Shown here: positions 25,001 to 36,509 of the stretch, piece by piece
Numbering within the stretch: position 1 is the stretch's first letter
Layout: every line of letters starts with the position of its first letter
DNA from: Notamacropus eugenii
Taxonomy: Eukaryota > Chordata > Mammalia > Diprotodontia > Macropodidae
Assembly: GCF_028372415.1 (NCBI RefSeq)
Contig: NC_092872.1
Span: 89,820,575 to 89,884,574, forward strand
Length of the DNA: 64,000 bases
Direction: 5' to 3'
Notes under the pieces: generated by a model
The model's database searches: none
Told to the model about the DNA's origin: nothing
What the model saw: the letters and a program-made list of their open reading frames with translations, nothing else
Made by a program: the position numbers and the translations under genes

Positions 25001-25080
25001 ACTATTGTACACAGTAATGGCAATGCTGTAACACTGATCAACTGTAAGACACTTGGCTACACTAATAATAATAATATAAT
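22040..25080 (+). pseudogene. L1 LINE, ORF2 body and 3' UTR, degraded
   Basis: The order matches L1 ORF2: 'caaagcagtaattaagggaa' (end of the region after the endonuclease), 'aggagcagatggatttataa' (reverse transcriptase entry, 'GADGF'), 'ctctttgcagatgatatgat' near 23348 (catalytic FADDM), 'taccaatcaagctaccaaaa' near 23728, and 'cccaaagggctataaaactg' near 24703. The 3' UTR follows, with 'aagcaagcagaaccaggaga' near 24984. The ORF1 half is absent, so it is 5'-truncated. Stops and frameshifts break it everywhere; the longest frame is 24300-24539. It is not functional. Confidence 0.85.
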
Positions 25081-25769
25081 GATCCAAGGCAATGGATGTA
25101 ATTTTTGGATGTAATTTTTTTTAATGTTTTTGCCTGTCATATCAGACTCTGCACTCTTACTGAAAATCAACTCTTTCTGTCCACCAGAATTCCCAGATCT
25201 TTTTCAAATGGACTTTTTTATACAGTTACAACTCTGCCATCTTATATGTTTCAAGATGAAGTATTTTTATGAATCTCCTTTTTCCAGCATGAGGATTATT
25301 TTTTGCCTAAAGTCTAGAATTTATCATACAGAGCCAAGGGACCCTATATAGTGTTCAAAGAACCCTGACAAATTCTTACTAAACAGATTTTCTTTTGCAA
25401 TATTCCTTATCCATTCACTAAAACATCTGTTATGATAACACTTCCTCAGGAAAGACACTGCTGCAGTTTCCAAGATTACAGCTTATCTTGTTACATTTCA
25501 AATTGATTCCTTCCTTTTTAGAGCGATACCCTACATTACTTGCTGGCATTCAAGGAGGACACTTCTTTTATCAGCAGTACAATAATCATATACATTCTCT
25601 GTTGATTTTTAGCTTCAATTTTAGAAGGTGGCATTCCTGATTTGTCCCCAAAAATGAGAGCACATTTTACTTGGATTCAGCAACTATCAACACATCATCC
25701 GCATTCTATAAGAGAATTACATTTACGTCCTTTTTCTTCGATAGTTAAAAATGGCATTCTTCGAGAAGC
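25081..25769. other. No recognised gene
   Basis: AT-rich flank between two L1 pieces. The 75-codon frame at 25124-25351 has no family motif. Confidence 0.35.
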
Positions 25770-25928
25770 AAACTGTGTGGTATGGTGAAAAGACTGTTGA
25801 ATTCCGAGTTAAAGGATGTGGAATCAAATGCTGGTTCTGCCATTAAACTAACAAGCATTTATTAACAATCTTAATTAGTGCAAGCCACTTGTACTCACTG
25901 TTCTTTATGTGCAAAATGAAGAGGTTGG
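25770..25928 (+). mobile_element. MIR-type SINE cut by an L1
   Basis: 'gtgtggtatggtgaaaagac' and 'caaatgctggttctgccatt', then 'gtgcaaaatgaagaggttgg', are MIR body pieces. The SINE stops at 25930, exactly where L1 ORF2 sequence begins, which suggests that L1 landed in it. Confidence 0.55.
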
Positions 25929-25929
25929 A

Positions 25930-26930
25930 CCAATATAATAAGAAATGACGATACTTCCTAAATTAATTTATTTATTCAGTACCATATCAATCACATTATA
26001 AAAGGATAAATTTAAAAACTGGAAAAAATGATAATAAAAATAATCTAGAGGAATATAAGATTAAGAATCTGAAAGGAGATAATGGGGATGAAAGTAGAAA
26101 AGAAGGGCATAGCAGTACCAGATCTCAAACTATAAACAAAACAGTAATCATCAAAAGCAATTGTTATTTGTTAAGAAAAAGAAGGCTGATAAGTGACATC
26201 AAAGCAAACAAATCTAATAGCTTAATGTTCAATAAATCCAAAGAACCCTGCTACTGGGCTAAGAGTTCACTATCTGACAACAGCTTTGGGGAAATTGGAC
26301 AATAGTCTTTCAGAAATTAGTTTGAGATAAACAAGTCACTCCATATACCAAAATAAGTACCAAATGGATATATGACCTAGATATAAAAGGTCACAAGAGA
26401 TTAAGGAAGATTAAATGGAATAAAATTGAAAATTTTTTGCATAGACAAAATCAATGAAGGTAAAATTAGTCAGGAAACAGTTAATGAATGGGAAAAAAAA
26501 TTGTACTGTGTCTCTCTGGCAAAGGTCTAATTTCCAAGATATATGAAGAACTGATTCTAATTTCTAATAAGATAGGTTTGCCTATTGATAAGTAGTCAAA
26601 GCAGATGAACAGACAGTTGTCAAGGGAAGAAATCTAAGCTATCTATAGCAATGTAAAAATGTTCCACTAATGAGAAAAGAGGAAACTAAAGCATTTTCAC
26701 CTCTCATTCATGAGAATGGAAAAATTGGCACAAAGGAAAATGGCATGTTAGAGGGGCTGTATGAAAACAGGCACATTGCTGCATTGTTCATGAACTGTAA
26801 ATTAGTATAAATATTCTGAAAAGCAATATAAAATGATGCCCCTAATTCTATTAAACTGTAGATAGACCTTAACTCAGTGACACCAGTAGTAGGCCAAAGA
26901 CCCAAAGACAACAAGCAACAAACAAAAGGT
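25930..26930 (+). pseudogene. L1 ORF2 3' part, degraded
   Basis: It begins in the same L1 region as 23690 ('acttcctaaattaatttatt') and runs through 'taaaggtcacaagagattaa', 'tttttgcatagacaaaatca' and 'ctcattcatgagaatgga'. No frame survives. It is a separate 5'-truncated L1 insertion. Confidence 0.7.
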
Positions 26931-27399
26931 TATAGGAAACTATTATTGTGGAATTAAGAAACCAAGTAATTACACCCAGGTAACAATTTGTTTGGCAATG
27001 TATGTGGTTTTGAAACAAACCAGGAGTAAGGCTCTTGGTAGCAAAGGATGCTAGAGCTTGATTTCTCACAGTCAATATACAATTTGGAGGTAGTGAGAAA
27101 CAGGAAAAACAGGATTATAGTAATTGAGATATCTGGCTTCTCATTGGTAGAGGAGTCAAGGTCAGGAAATGATGAGGTGAGAGGGAGAAAGGTATTTTGT
27201 GACATTTTAAAGTCTTGTGACAGTGAGATGGGGTAATGTAGTTGTGAAATCTCCTGAATCAGGTGACTTACATGGAATTAAAACTTCACAAAATAATGGA
27301 TAAAAGCAAAATGGAGTCACTAACATAACAAAACTAAAAAGATTCTCATCAGCTGGGGAATGTATAATTCCCCACAATGGCTTGCCTAAAAGAAAAAAA
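26931..27399. other. No recognised gene
   Basis: Unassigned. The small ORFs on both strands overlap and none has a recognisable motif. Confidence 0.35.
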
Positions 27400-27407
27400 T
27401 GTGTGTG

Positions 27408-27450
<43 letters not shown>
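27400..27450. repeat. GT microsatellite
   Basis: About 18 GT units with one interruption near the start. It lies directly before L1 ORF1-type sequence. Confidence 0.95.
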
Positions 27451-27452
<2 letters not shown>

Positions 27453-28615
27453 TGGACAAAAACCCAACAAAAATTCCTGGAAGAACTCAAAAAGGAGTTT
27501 CAAAATCAAATCAGAGATGTAGATGAAAAATTGGGAAAAGAAATTAACTGGAAAATAATCTAATCCTAAAGAATGAGTTGGTCAAAGGACAAATCATAGA
27601 AACGAATAATAATTTGTTTAAAGATAATGACAACAATGAGACAACATATCAAAATTTATGAGATGCAACCAAAGCAGTACTTATGGAAAAGTATACATCT
27701 CTAAAGGCTTACACCAATAAAATATGGAAAGAGCAGATCAATAAATTGGGCATGCCACTAAAAAACTGGGAAAAGAGCAAAACCCCAGTTAAATACCAAA
27801 TTGGAAATCTTAAAAATCAAAGGAGGGATTAATAAAATTGAAAGTAAGAAGGGGCAGTTAGATGGTGCAGTAGATAGAGCACTAGCCCTGGGGTTGGGAA
27901 AAGCTGAATTCAAATCTATCCTCAGACATTTACTAGGTGTGTAACCCTGGGCAAGTCACTTAACCATGATTGCCTTCAAAAAATAAAAAAGAAAGTAAGA
28001 AAACCATTGAAATAATAAACAAAGCTAGGAACTGGCTTTATTGGAGAGGGGAGGAGAATAAAATATATAAGCCATTAGTTAATTTGATTTAATGTGATTT
28101 GATTTTAAAAAGAAAGAAGAAAATCAAATTACCAGTATCAAAAATGAAAAGTGTGAATTCATCACCAGTGAAAATGTCTACCTGACAAAACATTTCACAC
28201 AACTCAAATCAGATTTAAGCAACTGGAGAAATATTAATAGATCATGGATAGACCACAACAACATCATAAAAATTACTTTTTCAGTGCCATACCAACAAAA
28301 TTACCAAGAAAGTATTTTATAGTCAGAAAAAAAATAATAGCCAAATTCATCTGGAAAAATAAAAGGTTAATAAAATCAAGGGAATCAATGAAAAAAAATG
28401 TGAAATACCAGATCTCAAACTGTATCACAAAATGTTAACCATTAAAACAATCTGGTACTGGCTAAGAAATAAGAGTAGTAGATCAGTAGAATAAACACAA
28501 GACACAGTAGTAAATGACAATAGTATTCTAGTATTTGACAAGCCTAAGACACAAGTTTTTGGGATAAGAACTAACTATTTGACAAAAATTCCTGAGAAAA
28601 ATTATCCATTTTGCA
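27451..28615 (+). pseudogene. Rearranged L1 (ORF1 piece, ORF2 pieces) with nested SINE
   Basis: 27451-27560 is L1 ORF1 coiled-coil sequence ('tcctggaagaactcaaaaag'). It jumps directly to the ORF2 region at 27610-27840 ('gacaacatatcaaaatttat', the same segment as 22070). A SINE interrupts at 27851-27990, and ORF2 then resumes and jumps again near 28200 to the segment matching 23640-23990. So at least two internal deletions are present. No frame survives. Confidence 0.75.
27840..28001 (+). mobile_element. Short SINE with 11 bp TSD inside L1
   Basis: The SINE itself is 27851-27990: head 'ggggcagttagatggtgcag', body 'aaccctgggcaagtcactta', tail 'caaaaaataaaaaa'. It is flanked by the perfect direct repeat GAAAGTAAGAA at 27840-27850 and 27991-28001. 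The A-rich tail and TSD fit L1-driven insertion. Confidence 0.92.
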
Positions 28616-28679
28616 TCCCATAATGCTCTCCATCTCTTGTTTGGTCATCAATGCCTCACAGTATAGGTGAGACAGATAT

Positions 28680-28789
28680 TATTATCCTCACTCTTGGCCA
28701 CAGAACTTGTAAGTATCTGTGACAACATCTGAACTCACAGTTTCCTCAACATTAGTATCAAACCCACCAGCCCTTGTTCCTTATCTCAC
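28680..28789. other. Possible MIR relic
   Basis: 'gtgagacagatattattatc' and 'cacagaacttgtaagtatct' have weak similarity to antisense MIR. No gene. Confidence 0.35.
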
Positions 28790-30530
28790 TTCCTTCTTGT
28801 GGCTTAGTTTAGCCATCTATAATTGATATCTCCACTTCCTTTCCCTTCATTCTCCTTTGAACTCTCTCCCATCTGACTTTTGACTTCATCATTCAACTAA
28901 AACTGTTATCTCAAGTTACTATTGATCTCTAATTGTTAAATCTAATGGCCTTTTCTCAGTTCTCATCCTTCTTGAACTCTCTGTAGCCTTTGATACTATC
29001 AGTCACTCTCTTCTCCGTAATGTTTTTATTCTTTCTAGGTTTTTGTGACACTGTCCTCTTTTGCATGTCCTATTTGTCTGACCATTTTTCTTTCTGCTTT
29101 GCTAGGTCTTCACCCAGGTCAAGTCCACTAGGCTTCTGTCCTGAGTCATCTTCTTTTCTCTCTGGAGAAATGTTATTTTGCTTGATGATCCCATCAACTC
29201 TTTTGATTTTAATTACCATATCTATGCTGATGATTTCCAGATCTATTTATTCAGCCCTAACCTAGGTCCTAACCTCCAACCTCACATCTCCAACTGACTG
29301 TTGGACATCTCAAAATCAGATGCAGCTAGGTAATGTAGTGGATAGAGTGCTGGACTAGATGCTAAGAAGACCTGAGTTCATAATACTCTCAGCTACTCCC
29401 TAACTGTGTGACCCAAGGCAAGTCACTTAACCTCTATCTGATTAAGTTTCATCAACTATAAAATGAGAACTATAGTAGTATCTCCCTCCCAAAGTTGTTA
29501 TGAAGATCAAATAAAATTTATAAAGCATTTAGCATAGTACCTAGAATATAGTAGGTGCTTAATAAATACTTGCTCAAAACTGATGTCCTGCTGATATCTT
29601 AAAATCAACATGTCCAAAACTGAACTCATTTTTTCCTTTAAAACACCACCCTCCTTCCAAACTTTCCCATTACCTTGGTATCCTCCTAAATGCTTTACTC
29701 TCTCTCACCTCGCATATCAAATCTGTTGCCAAGGTCTGTCAATTTTATCTTTATAGTATCTGTTGTATATCCCTGTCTCTTTGGATACAGTGCTACAGTG
29801 GTATAGGGCCTCATCACCTTACCTTTGGACTATTGCAACAACCTGCCAGTTGATCTGCCTGCCATATCTCTCCACTCTCCAGTCCATTCTCCTTCATCTG
29901 TCAAATTAATCTTCCAAAAGCACAGATCTGACCATGTTACTCCCTCTTATTCAATAAACTCCAGGGGCTCTCTATCAATGCCAGGATCAAATATAAAATC
30001 CTCTGTTTAGCACTCAAAACTCTACACAATCTCCCCACCCTCTACCTTACAGTCTTCTTAGACCTTACTGCTTATCATGTACTCTCCGATCCAGTGGTAC
30101 TCATCTCATTACTGTTCCTTGAACAAGACTTGAACAAGTCATCTCTGTACTCTGGACATTTACACTGGCTTTCTTCCACGCCTATATTTATTTCTCTCCT
30201 CATGTCTACCTCTTGACTTGTCTGACTTCCTTCAAGTCCTATCTAAAATCCCACTCTTTCATAGCCTTTCCTGATCTTCCTTAATGTGATGTCTTCCCTC
30301 TATTGATTTTTTTTCCAATTTCTTCCATTTATATCTTGTTTGTAAATAGTTATTTTCTTGTAGTTTCTCCCTTCTCATAAAGAGAGTCTCTCCCATCAGA
30401 TTGTGAACTCCTTGAGAGCAGGAACTTTCTTTTCTTTTTTATTTTTGTGTGTGTCTCTGGAACCTAGCAAAGTACCTAGTACATAATAAGCACTTTAAAA
30501 TGCTTAATTGACTGATTAACTGACTGACTA
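28790..30530 (+). pseudogene. L2 LINE, ORF2 3' half and 3' end
   Basis: In the + frames one reads L2 reverse transcriptase landmarks: NGLFSVLILLELSVAFDT (near 28943-29000), then YHIYADDFQIYL near 29215-29250, where YADD is the RT catalytic box. The 3' end closes with 'gaactccttgagagcaggaa' and 'agcaaagtacctagtacata' near 30400-30485. A MAR1-type SINE interrupts it at 29316-29572. Frames are broken. L2 is an ancient LINE no longer active in therian mammals. Confidence 0.8.
29309..29579 (+). mobile_element. MAR1-type SINE inserted in L2
   Basis: The SINE body runs about 29316-29572: 'atgcagctaggtaatgtagt', 'ccctaactgtgtgacccaag', 'atagtaggtgcttaataaat'. A candidate direct repeat CTCAAAA flanks it (29309-29315 and 29573-29579). 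L2 similarity resumes on both sides. Confidence 0.75.
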
Positions 30531-31614
30531 TCCACTTTACCATTCTGGCTTTCCAAAGCAATAAAGTCACTTTCCCTTGAATCCTATGAGTTTATTCCAG
30601 GTATATCTTCATTAGAATTACTGGTTAAGTGGAAAAAGCAAAAGAAATTCTCAGTTTTTCATTTCTCAGAGCAAGGGAAGAAAATCTGGTTTAAAAAACA
30701 AAAGACAAACAAACAAACAAACAAACAAAAGGACAGAGAACTCTTTGTCCCTCTTCAGGTCAGACTGAGAAAAAAAAAAACAACAACATAGAATCACTCC
30801 TCCCGTTGTCTCAGGTAAAATAGAAAAAAGACTGAGGAAGTGAATTCCAAGCAAACTGACTTATTGGTAAGGCTAGCAATTATACAGTAAATAAGATTCC
30901 AAGACCATCAGCACTCACAAGGACCTCAAATGGCTGTTAACAGAGCTTTCTTATAGTCAACGATGAGAAGCGATCGAGTTGAACAATCTTGAACAAGAAG
31001 GATATCTTCTCTTTCTGATTAGTCAAGCATGACAGAAACAAAGGGTACTAACCATAAGTTGTACCAATATTTCCCAGGACATTTTGTAGTTAGTACGATC
31101 TGATTTCCCTGAAATCATATGAACAAAGTTTTGCACAGGAACTTTAAGTCCCGGAACGAACATTGTTCATAACATGGAATGAGTTTGATTCTTTCACCAT
31201 GATAAAAGGCAGTACCAAGAGATAGCGAGAAAGAAGAAATTCTCCATCATGACAAAAGAAAAAAATTGTTTGTTAAACTACAGACTACATAGATACCATT
31301 GCACTCTATTTTCCCACGGTAGGGATGAATAACTGTACTATTTGTTCTATTATGGCTCTTTATATTCCAGTTTGGAATGCCAAGGCCAGTTTGGCCTTGG
31401 AAATACATATTTCTTTGCTACAAAGGCAAGTTAGATAACTGTACAAAAAATTGTTACGAACATTTCTTCAAGTACCAGCTCAATTTATTGTGGAAGAAGA
31501 AAAGGATGTCCATGCAGACCTACTGTAGATTGTGTCCTGACAAAATTTGCTTCTGAAATTACAGGCTGACTTTACCTGTCTTTTTTTTCTGGCATCATTT
31601 ATCTTTATTCTGGA
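30531..31614. other. No recognised gene
   Basis: An (AAAC)n run lies at about 30706-30729. 30840-31260 could be LTR or retrovirus-derived leader sequence, but no ends or motifs are visible. Small ORFs are not supported. Confidence 0.35.
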
Positions 31615-31885
31615 ATAAGAGCAGCTGGGTGATGCAATAAACAAAGCATTGAGCCTGGAATCAAGAAGACCTTTAAATCTTACTTCAGACACTTCCTAAC
31701 TATAGAACCCTGTGCAAGGTACTTAACGTTTGTCTGCCTCAGTTTCATCATTTGTAAAAATAGTGATAATAATAAATAGCATCTACCTTCTAAAGTTGTT
31801 GTGAGAATCAATTGAGATATTTGTAAACCACTTAGCACATTGCCTGGCACATATTAGGTCCTTAATAATTCCTTCTTTCTTTCCA
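31615..31885 (+). mobile_element. MAR1/MIR-type SINE
   Basis: 'agagcagctgggtgatgcaa', 'ctgcctcagtttcatcattt', 'agttgttgtgagaatcaatt' and 'cctggcacatattaggtcct' show a MAR1 head followed by a MIR-type tail. Confidence 0.85.
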
Positions 31886-31929
31886 TGTGTTTATGCTATT
31901 TGAAAGATAAAATAGTCAGACCTACATCC

Positions 31930-32310
31930 AACCAATTAACAAGCATTTGTTAAGCACCTCCTATGTGATAGCCACTGGACAAAGAGAAAAAAAATGAAAT
32001 AATCTCTATTCTCAATGTACTTAGATTCTATAGGGGAGGCAATAATTACAGATATAAACATATACAAACTAACTTGTATTTTTTCCACCTACATTAATTT
32101 TGAACTATGAACTAGAAGGATTGAGTTATAGCCAAAGGGATTGTTAGCACTCTTCTAGCACAACTCTTTAATTTTACAGATGCAGAAATTGAGGCAAACA
32201 GCTGAAATGACATGCCCAGGATTCTGCAGCTAACAAGTAGTAGTGCTAGGATTGCAATTCAAGTTCTCTGACTGTGAAACTCAAGCTCTTTCTACTCTAT
32301 CATACTTCCC
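31930..32310. repeat. Repeat relic plus antisense MIR
   Basis: 31930-32070 belongs to the same family as 3675 ('acaagcatttgttaagcacc'). 32140-32310 is an antisense MIR ('ttttacagatgcagaaattg', 'ctgcagctaacaagtagtag'). Confidence 0.55.
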
Positions 32311-32950
32311 CTTGCCAAGAAGGCAACACAGATGGATGTACAGAAGCTTATTCACATTGTTCTGTTTCTTGGAGAAGTAGTAACTAAGGAAGGGTGGAAC
32401 CAGGCACCAGTGCAGAACAGGCAGGAATAGCTATGGATGAAGAGCAGAGCAGGGAAAGGACCTATGGTCCAAAGATCAGGAGAGGCCAAGTCTTTGAATA
32501 AGCAGGTAGAATGGAAGGAAGTCTTTGTGGAAATTTGTGGTAAGGAAGAGGTGGTATGTGATTTGGTCTATTTTCCTCTCTGAGGCCATGCACTACGATC
32601 AGCCCGAACTTGACCCTCATGAGTTCCCCATCTCCTAACAGAAAGGAGAGATGATTTGTACTATTCAATTCAAATGCTTCTTTTTGAAGAAAAAGACACT
32701 ACTCAAAATCCCTACAGAGGCACCAAGGGAGCTTTTGATTCTTGAAAGTTGTGCTACAAGAAGAAAAGTTCTAGCAGTTTCTAGTATACTAAAGACATAG
32801 TCCCATTGACAGACTGAGGTGGTTGTTCTAGGAATAGCCTAGGTAAAGAAAATAACTTAATTTTCAGCTTTTATATTGGATATCCAAAACTCTTTATTCA
32901 GAGAGTCACTACCAAGAGGATGGTCTTCACATAATCAATTCTTTGGTCAA

Positions 32951-32954
<4 letters not shown>
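32311..32954. other. No recognised gene
   Basis: Unassigned except 32860-32900, which resembles 38598-38630 ('attttcagcttttatattgg') and may be part of a small DNA transposon. Confidence 0.35.
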
Positions 32955-33017
<63 letters not shown>

Positions 33018-33140
33018 TAAATATATATATAATATATATACACACACATATGTACACATGTATACATATAAAAATACATACATATATATCTAAGAGCATA
33101 TATATATATATATATACACATATGTATATGTACATATATG
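32955..33140. repeat. (CT)n run followed by TA/CA microsatellite
   Basis: An uninterrupted CT run of about 59 bases (32955-33013) is followed by AT/ACAT repeats to 33140. The dipeptide-repeat frames on both strands (Leu-Ser, Arg-Glu) are by-products. The RTE element begins immediately after. Confidence 0.95.
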
Positions 33141-34009
33141 GGGTGAAGGGTGTTCAGGGAGGACCAATACCTTCGGTGTGCTGACTGCTAAGCCCTTTTC
33201 AGGGCTCTTTCCACCTGAAGTCTACCTGTTCCACCCAACTCTCACCTATGGCTCCAAGAAGCTGCAGCATGCACAGTGGCCACACCCCAGTAAACTGTTT
33301 TGGCAGACAGGCCAAACCAGGTTGAGATTAACCTAGGGATCTCAAACCCATTGGGGAATTAGGGGGCTGTCCATCCCAAGCATGTGAAGACTTCCACTGG
33401 TGGAATGGGAGGATGAGAATAATTTATTCCAATCGCCATGAAGGCAGCTGAAGCAGGTGATGTGGAACACTTAGAGCTTGGATAGACACTGAAGACACCA
33501 AGGTCACCCACTACATCCTGAGCCATCTCCAGCCATCTTGACTCTGTCCTGCCACTGGACCATGATGACTCTGGAAGACAGAGTGAGGCTGACAACTTCA
33601 TGCAACTCTGCCTCACTTAAATCCAATTTACGCATGAATCAAAAGACATCACCCATACCATTTTACTATTATACCTCGAAGTCCTGTGGCAACAGGCAAG
33701 TGATGAAGCAGCAGGTGCGGATACACTAGGAACTGTAGTCACAACACTGCACACAGGCAGCCTAGGCCAGGGTCATTTCTCACTGGAAGCAAGAGTGGGA
33801 CTCGGAATCCCCCAGGAGTCTGAGCAGCCTTTTAAGGATCACACTGCTCACCTCCTGGTGAGGAAGGGGGCTAGAAAAGGTGCCCTAAACTTTGTCTGCT
33901 TACCCAACCCTGGACTGATTACCACAGCAGGTGAGGAATCCCTGTGGTCAAAACAGACAAAAATGTATAAAATGTACAAAATGTCCACAAAGATGATTCC
34001 ACTCACCAT

Positions 34010-34765
34010 CAGCACATGAAACGTGCACACACTTGTAGACAATGCAAAATCCAGTTGACTCGAAAAACAAACTACTCTTATTGCAAGAGAACTCAACAGG
34101 TATTGCATCCAAATAGCAGCCCTGAGTGAAACAAGGCTGGCAAATGAAGGCCAGCTTACTGAAGCTGGAGCTCGATACACATTTTCCTGGAGTGGTCTCA
34201 GTGAAGAGGAGTGCCATGAAGCTGGCATGGGTTTTGTCATCAAAACTAATCTAGTAAGCAAGTTGGTATGCCTACCAAAAGTAGTGAATGGCAGGTTGAT
34301 GATAATGCCATTGCCACTTACAGGAAAATGCCACCATCATCAGTGCCTATGATCTCACTATGATGAACCCTGATGAGGTCAAATAAAAATTTTATGAAGA
34401 TCTAGAGATCTATATCATCAATGTGCCAAAAGAGGACAAGCTTATAATTCTGGGTGACTTTAATGCTAGAGTAGGCTCAGACTACCAGACTTGGTAGGGA
34501 GTCCTAGGGAGGAATGGAGTTAGAAACAGCAACAGCAATAGTCATTTACTGCTGAAGACTTGTGCATCACATGACCATCTCATCATCAACACTGTTTTCT
34601 GTTTATCTAAATGCAATGAAATATCATGGATGCACCCTCACAGCAAATATTGGCATCTAATAGACTATGTGATTATAAGAAGAAGAGACAGGCAGGATAT
34701 GAGAGTGACAAAGGCAAGGTGTGGTGCAGAGTGCTGGACTGATCATAGACTTATCCTTTTCAAGC
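34010..34765 (+). pseudogene. RTE endonuclease domain, broken
   Basis: This is the relic of the endonuclease that nicks the genomic target during insertion. Readable motifs on the + strand are 'IAALSETR' near 34114-34137 (the catalytic Glu of the apurinic-type nuclease), '[11 protein letters not shown]' near 34441-34473 (Asp and Asn), and the frame 34630-34827 with 'WHLIDYVIIRRRDRQDMR' and 'CWTDHRL' (terminal Asp-His pair). The order and spacing match exonuclease-endonuclease-phosphatase nucleases of RTE-type LINEs. The pieces lie in different frames, with stops such as the TAG in 'DYQTW*' near 34493. Confidence 0.75.
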
Positions 34766-34807
34766 TAAATATTCACATTCATCAAAAGTGCCACCCCCAA
34801 GGCAAAA

Positions 34808-35557
34808 ATGACTACCAGAAGAGATAATATCAACAAATTAAAGCTCTTCTCTGAGCATGAACAGTTTGTTGCTAACTTGGAGGGAAAGTTTAGCCAACAC
34901 ACCATTGGCAACAGTGGAGCAGAAAAGGACTGGACAGCTTTCAGACATTTGATGTACAGCACTGCATTTGCTCATCTGGGTCAGAACACTTGCAAGCATC
35001 AAGACTAGTTTGATGAAAATTATAGGGAAATTCAGAAGCTGCTAAACAAAAAACGAGAACTCCACTGGATTTACCAGCAGGATAGATCATCCACCTCTAA
35101 GAAAGCAGCATGTAATTCCATCAAAAGCAAAGCATAAGTGAACCTTGAAGAAATGCAGGGTTCTTGGCTCAGTAAAAAGACAGAAGAAATTCAGTTTTAT
35201 GCTGATAGTAACAAGCCAAAGCACTTTTATGATCCCCTGAAAGTTATTTATGGACCAAAAACCTATGGTGAATCACTACTACTCAGTGTTGATGGAGCCA
35301 CATTGATTAGTGGTAAGGAAATGATCCTAGAGAGATGGCTTGAATACTTCCATAGTGTTCTCAACAGAGCATCATTAATCAATGCTGAGGCCATTGACTG
35401 TTTACCTCAGGTTGAAGTCAATCCCTCCTTAGCAGAACTTCCAACTGAAGAAGAGGTTTTGAGGGCCATTAGGCTCCTTTCATGTGGCAAAGCATCTGGG
35501 GCTGATTCTATTCCAACTGAGATTTACAAGGAGGATCATTGCTCATACAAAATTTGA
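34808..35557 (+). pseudogene. RTE linker and start of reverse transcriptase
   Basis: A single frame with stops at 35006-35008 and 35135-35137 runs from 34808 to 35557. It holds the variable linker between endonuclease and RT. It then holds the first RT block, with 'SGKEMILERWLEYFHSVLN' (about 35312-35368) and 'SCGKASGADSIPTEIYK' (about 35479-35529), the K-A-x-G-x-D-x-I-P motif that opens the RT domain. The frame is lost after 35557. Confidence 0.75.
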
Positions 35558-35804
35558 CTGAAATTTTCCAAGTTATATAGCAAGAGGAGGTTATCCCTCA
35601 GGAGTTCAAGGATGCTCCATTGTCCATCACTGTAAAGGTAAAGGGAATAGATTATCCTATGACAATCACAGTGGGGTCTCTCTCTTAGTCGTTGCTGGCA
35701 AAATTCTTGCTACAGTCCTCCTTAATAGACTGATCCTTCACCTAGAAGATGGTCATATATCTGAGAGCCAGCATGTCTCCAGAAAAGGCTGAGGAACAGT
35801 CAAT

Positions 35805-36509
35805 ATGGCGAAATGTCAGGAGCAGAACAGAGATCTGTATACAATGTTTATAGATCTGACCAAAGCCTTTGACACTGATAGTCATGAGGGCTTATGGAAA
35901 ATTATGTTAAAATTTGGTTGCCCAGAGAAGTTCATCAGTATTGTACATCAATTTCATGATGGCATGTTTGCCCAAGTTCTGGATGGTGGACAATGCTCTC
36001 GTACCTTCTCGATCACCAATGGAGTGAAACAGGGCTGTGTGCTTGCTCCCATGCTTTTTAGCATGATGTTTTCAGCCATGTTGTCAAATGCTTTCAATGA
36101 GCATGAACATGATATCAAACTTGACTACCATACTGAAAGTAAGTTCTTCAATTTGAAAAGGTTGCAAGCCAAGATCAAAGTGGAGGGAGTATTGGTGCAT
36201 GACTCTTTGTTCGCAGATGATTGTGCATTCAGTGCAGCCTCTGAAGCTGAGATGCAGAAAAGTATGGATCAATTCTCTGCTTCCTGTGCTAATATTGGCC
36301 TAATAATTAACACCAAGAAAACACAAGTGCTCCATCAGCCACCACCATACCATCCATGTGTGGAACCATCAATTACAACAAACAGAGAAGTTTTGAATGC
36401 TGTGGACAAGTTCACCTACCTTGGTAGTGTACTTTCCCGGAATGTGCACATTGACAATGAGGTTGAGGTACACATTGCCAGAGCTAGCTCAGTGTTTGGG
36501 AGGCTCTGA
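35805..36509 (+). pseudogene. RTE reverse transcriptase core, 234-codon open frame
   Basis: The longest open frame in the window (234 residues). It copies element RNA into DNA in an active relative. Visible RT motifs: FIDLTKAFDT at residues 15-24 (first catalytic Asp), GVKQGCVLAPMLFS at 73-86, and LFADDCAF at 135-142 with the FADD catalytic pair. After these come 'NTKKTQVL' and 'FTYLGSVLS', the usual LINE RT/thumb landmarks. The frame is closed by TGA at 36507-36509, inside the expected domain, and upstream RT blocks are in other frames, so it cannot make a full protein. The ATG used is only the first in the open frame. Confidence 0.85.

Noticed and set aside
32876-33184. Leu-Ser and Arg-Glu repeat frames
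   Set aside because: They are translations of (CT)n/(GA)n microsatellites, also at 39013-39343 and 53011-53235.
33848-34261. A 137-codon frame on the - strand
   Set aside because: It is antisense to the RTE endonuclease region. The same antisense frame appears in the second RTE copy (62578-62919), as expected for a repeat.
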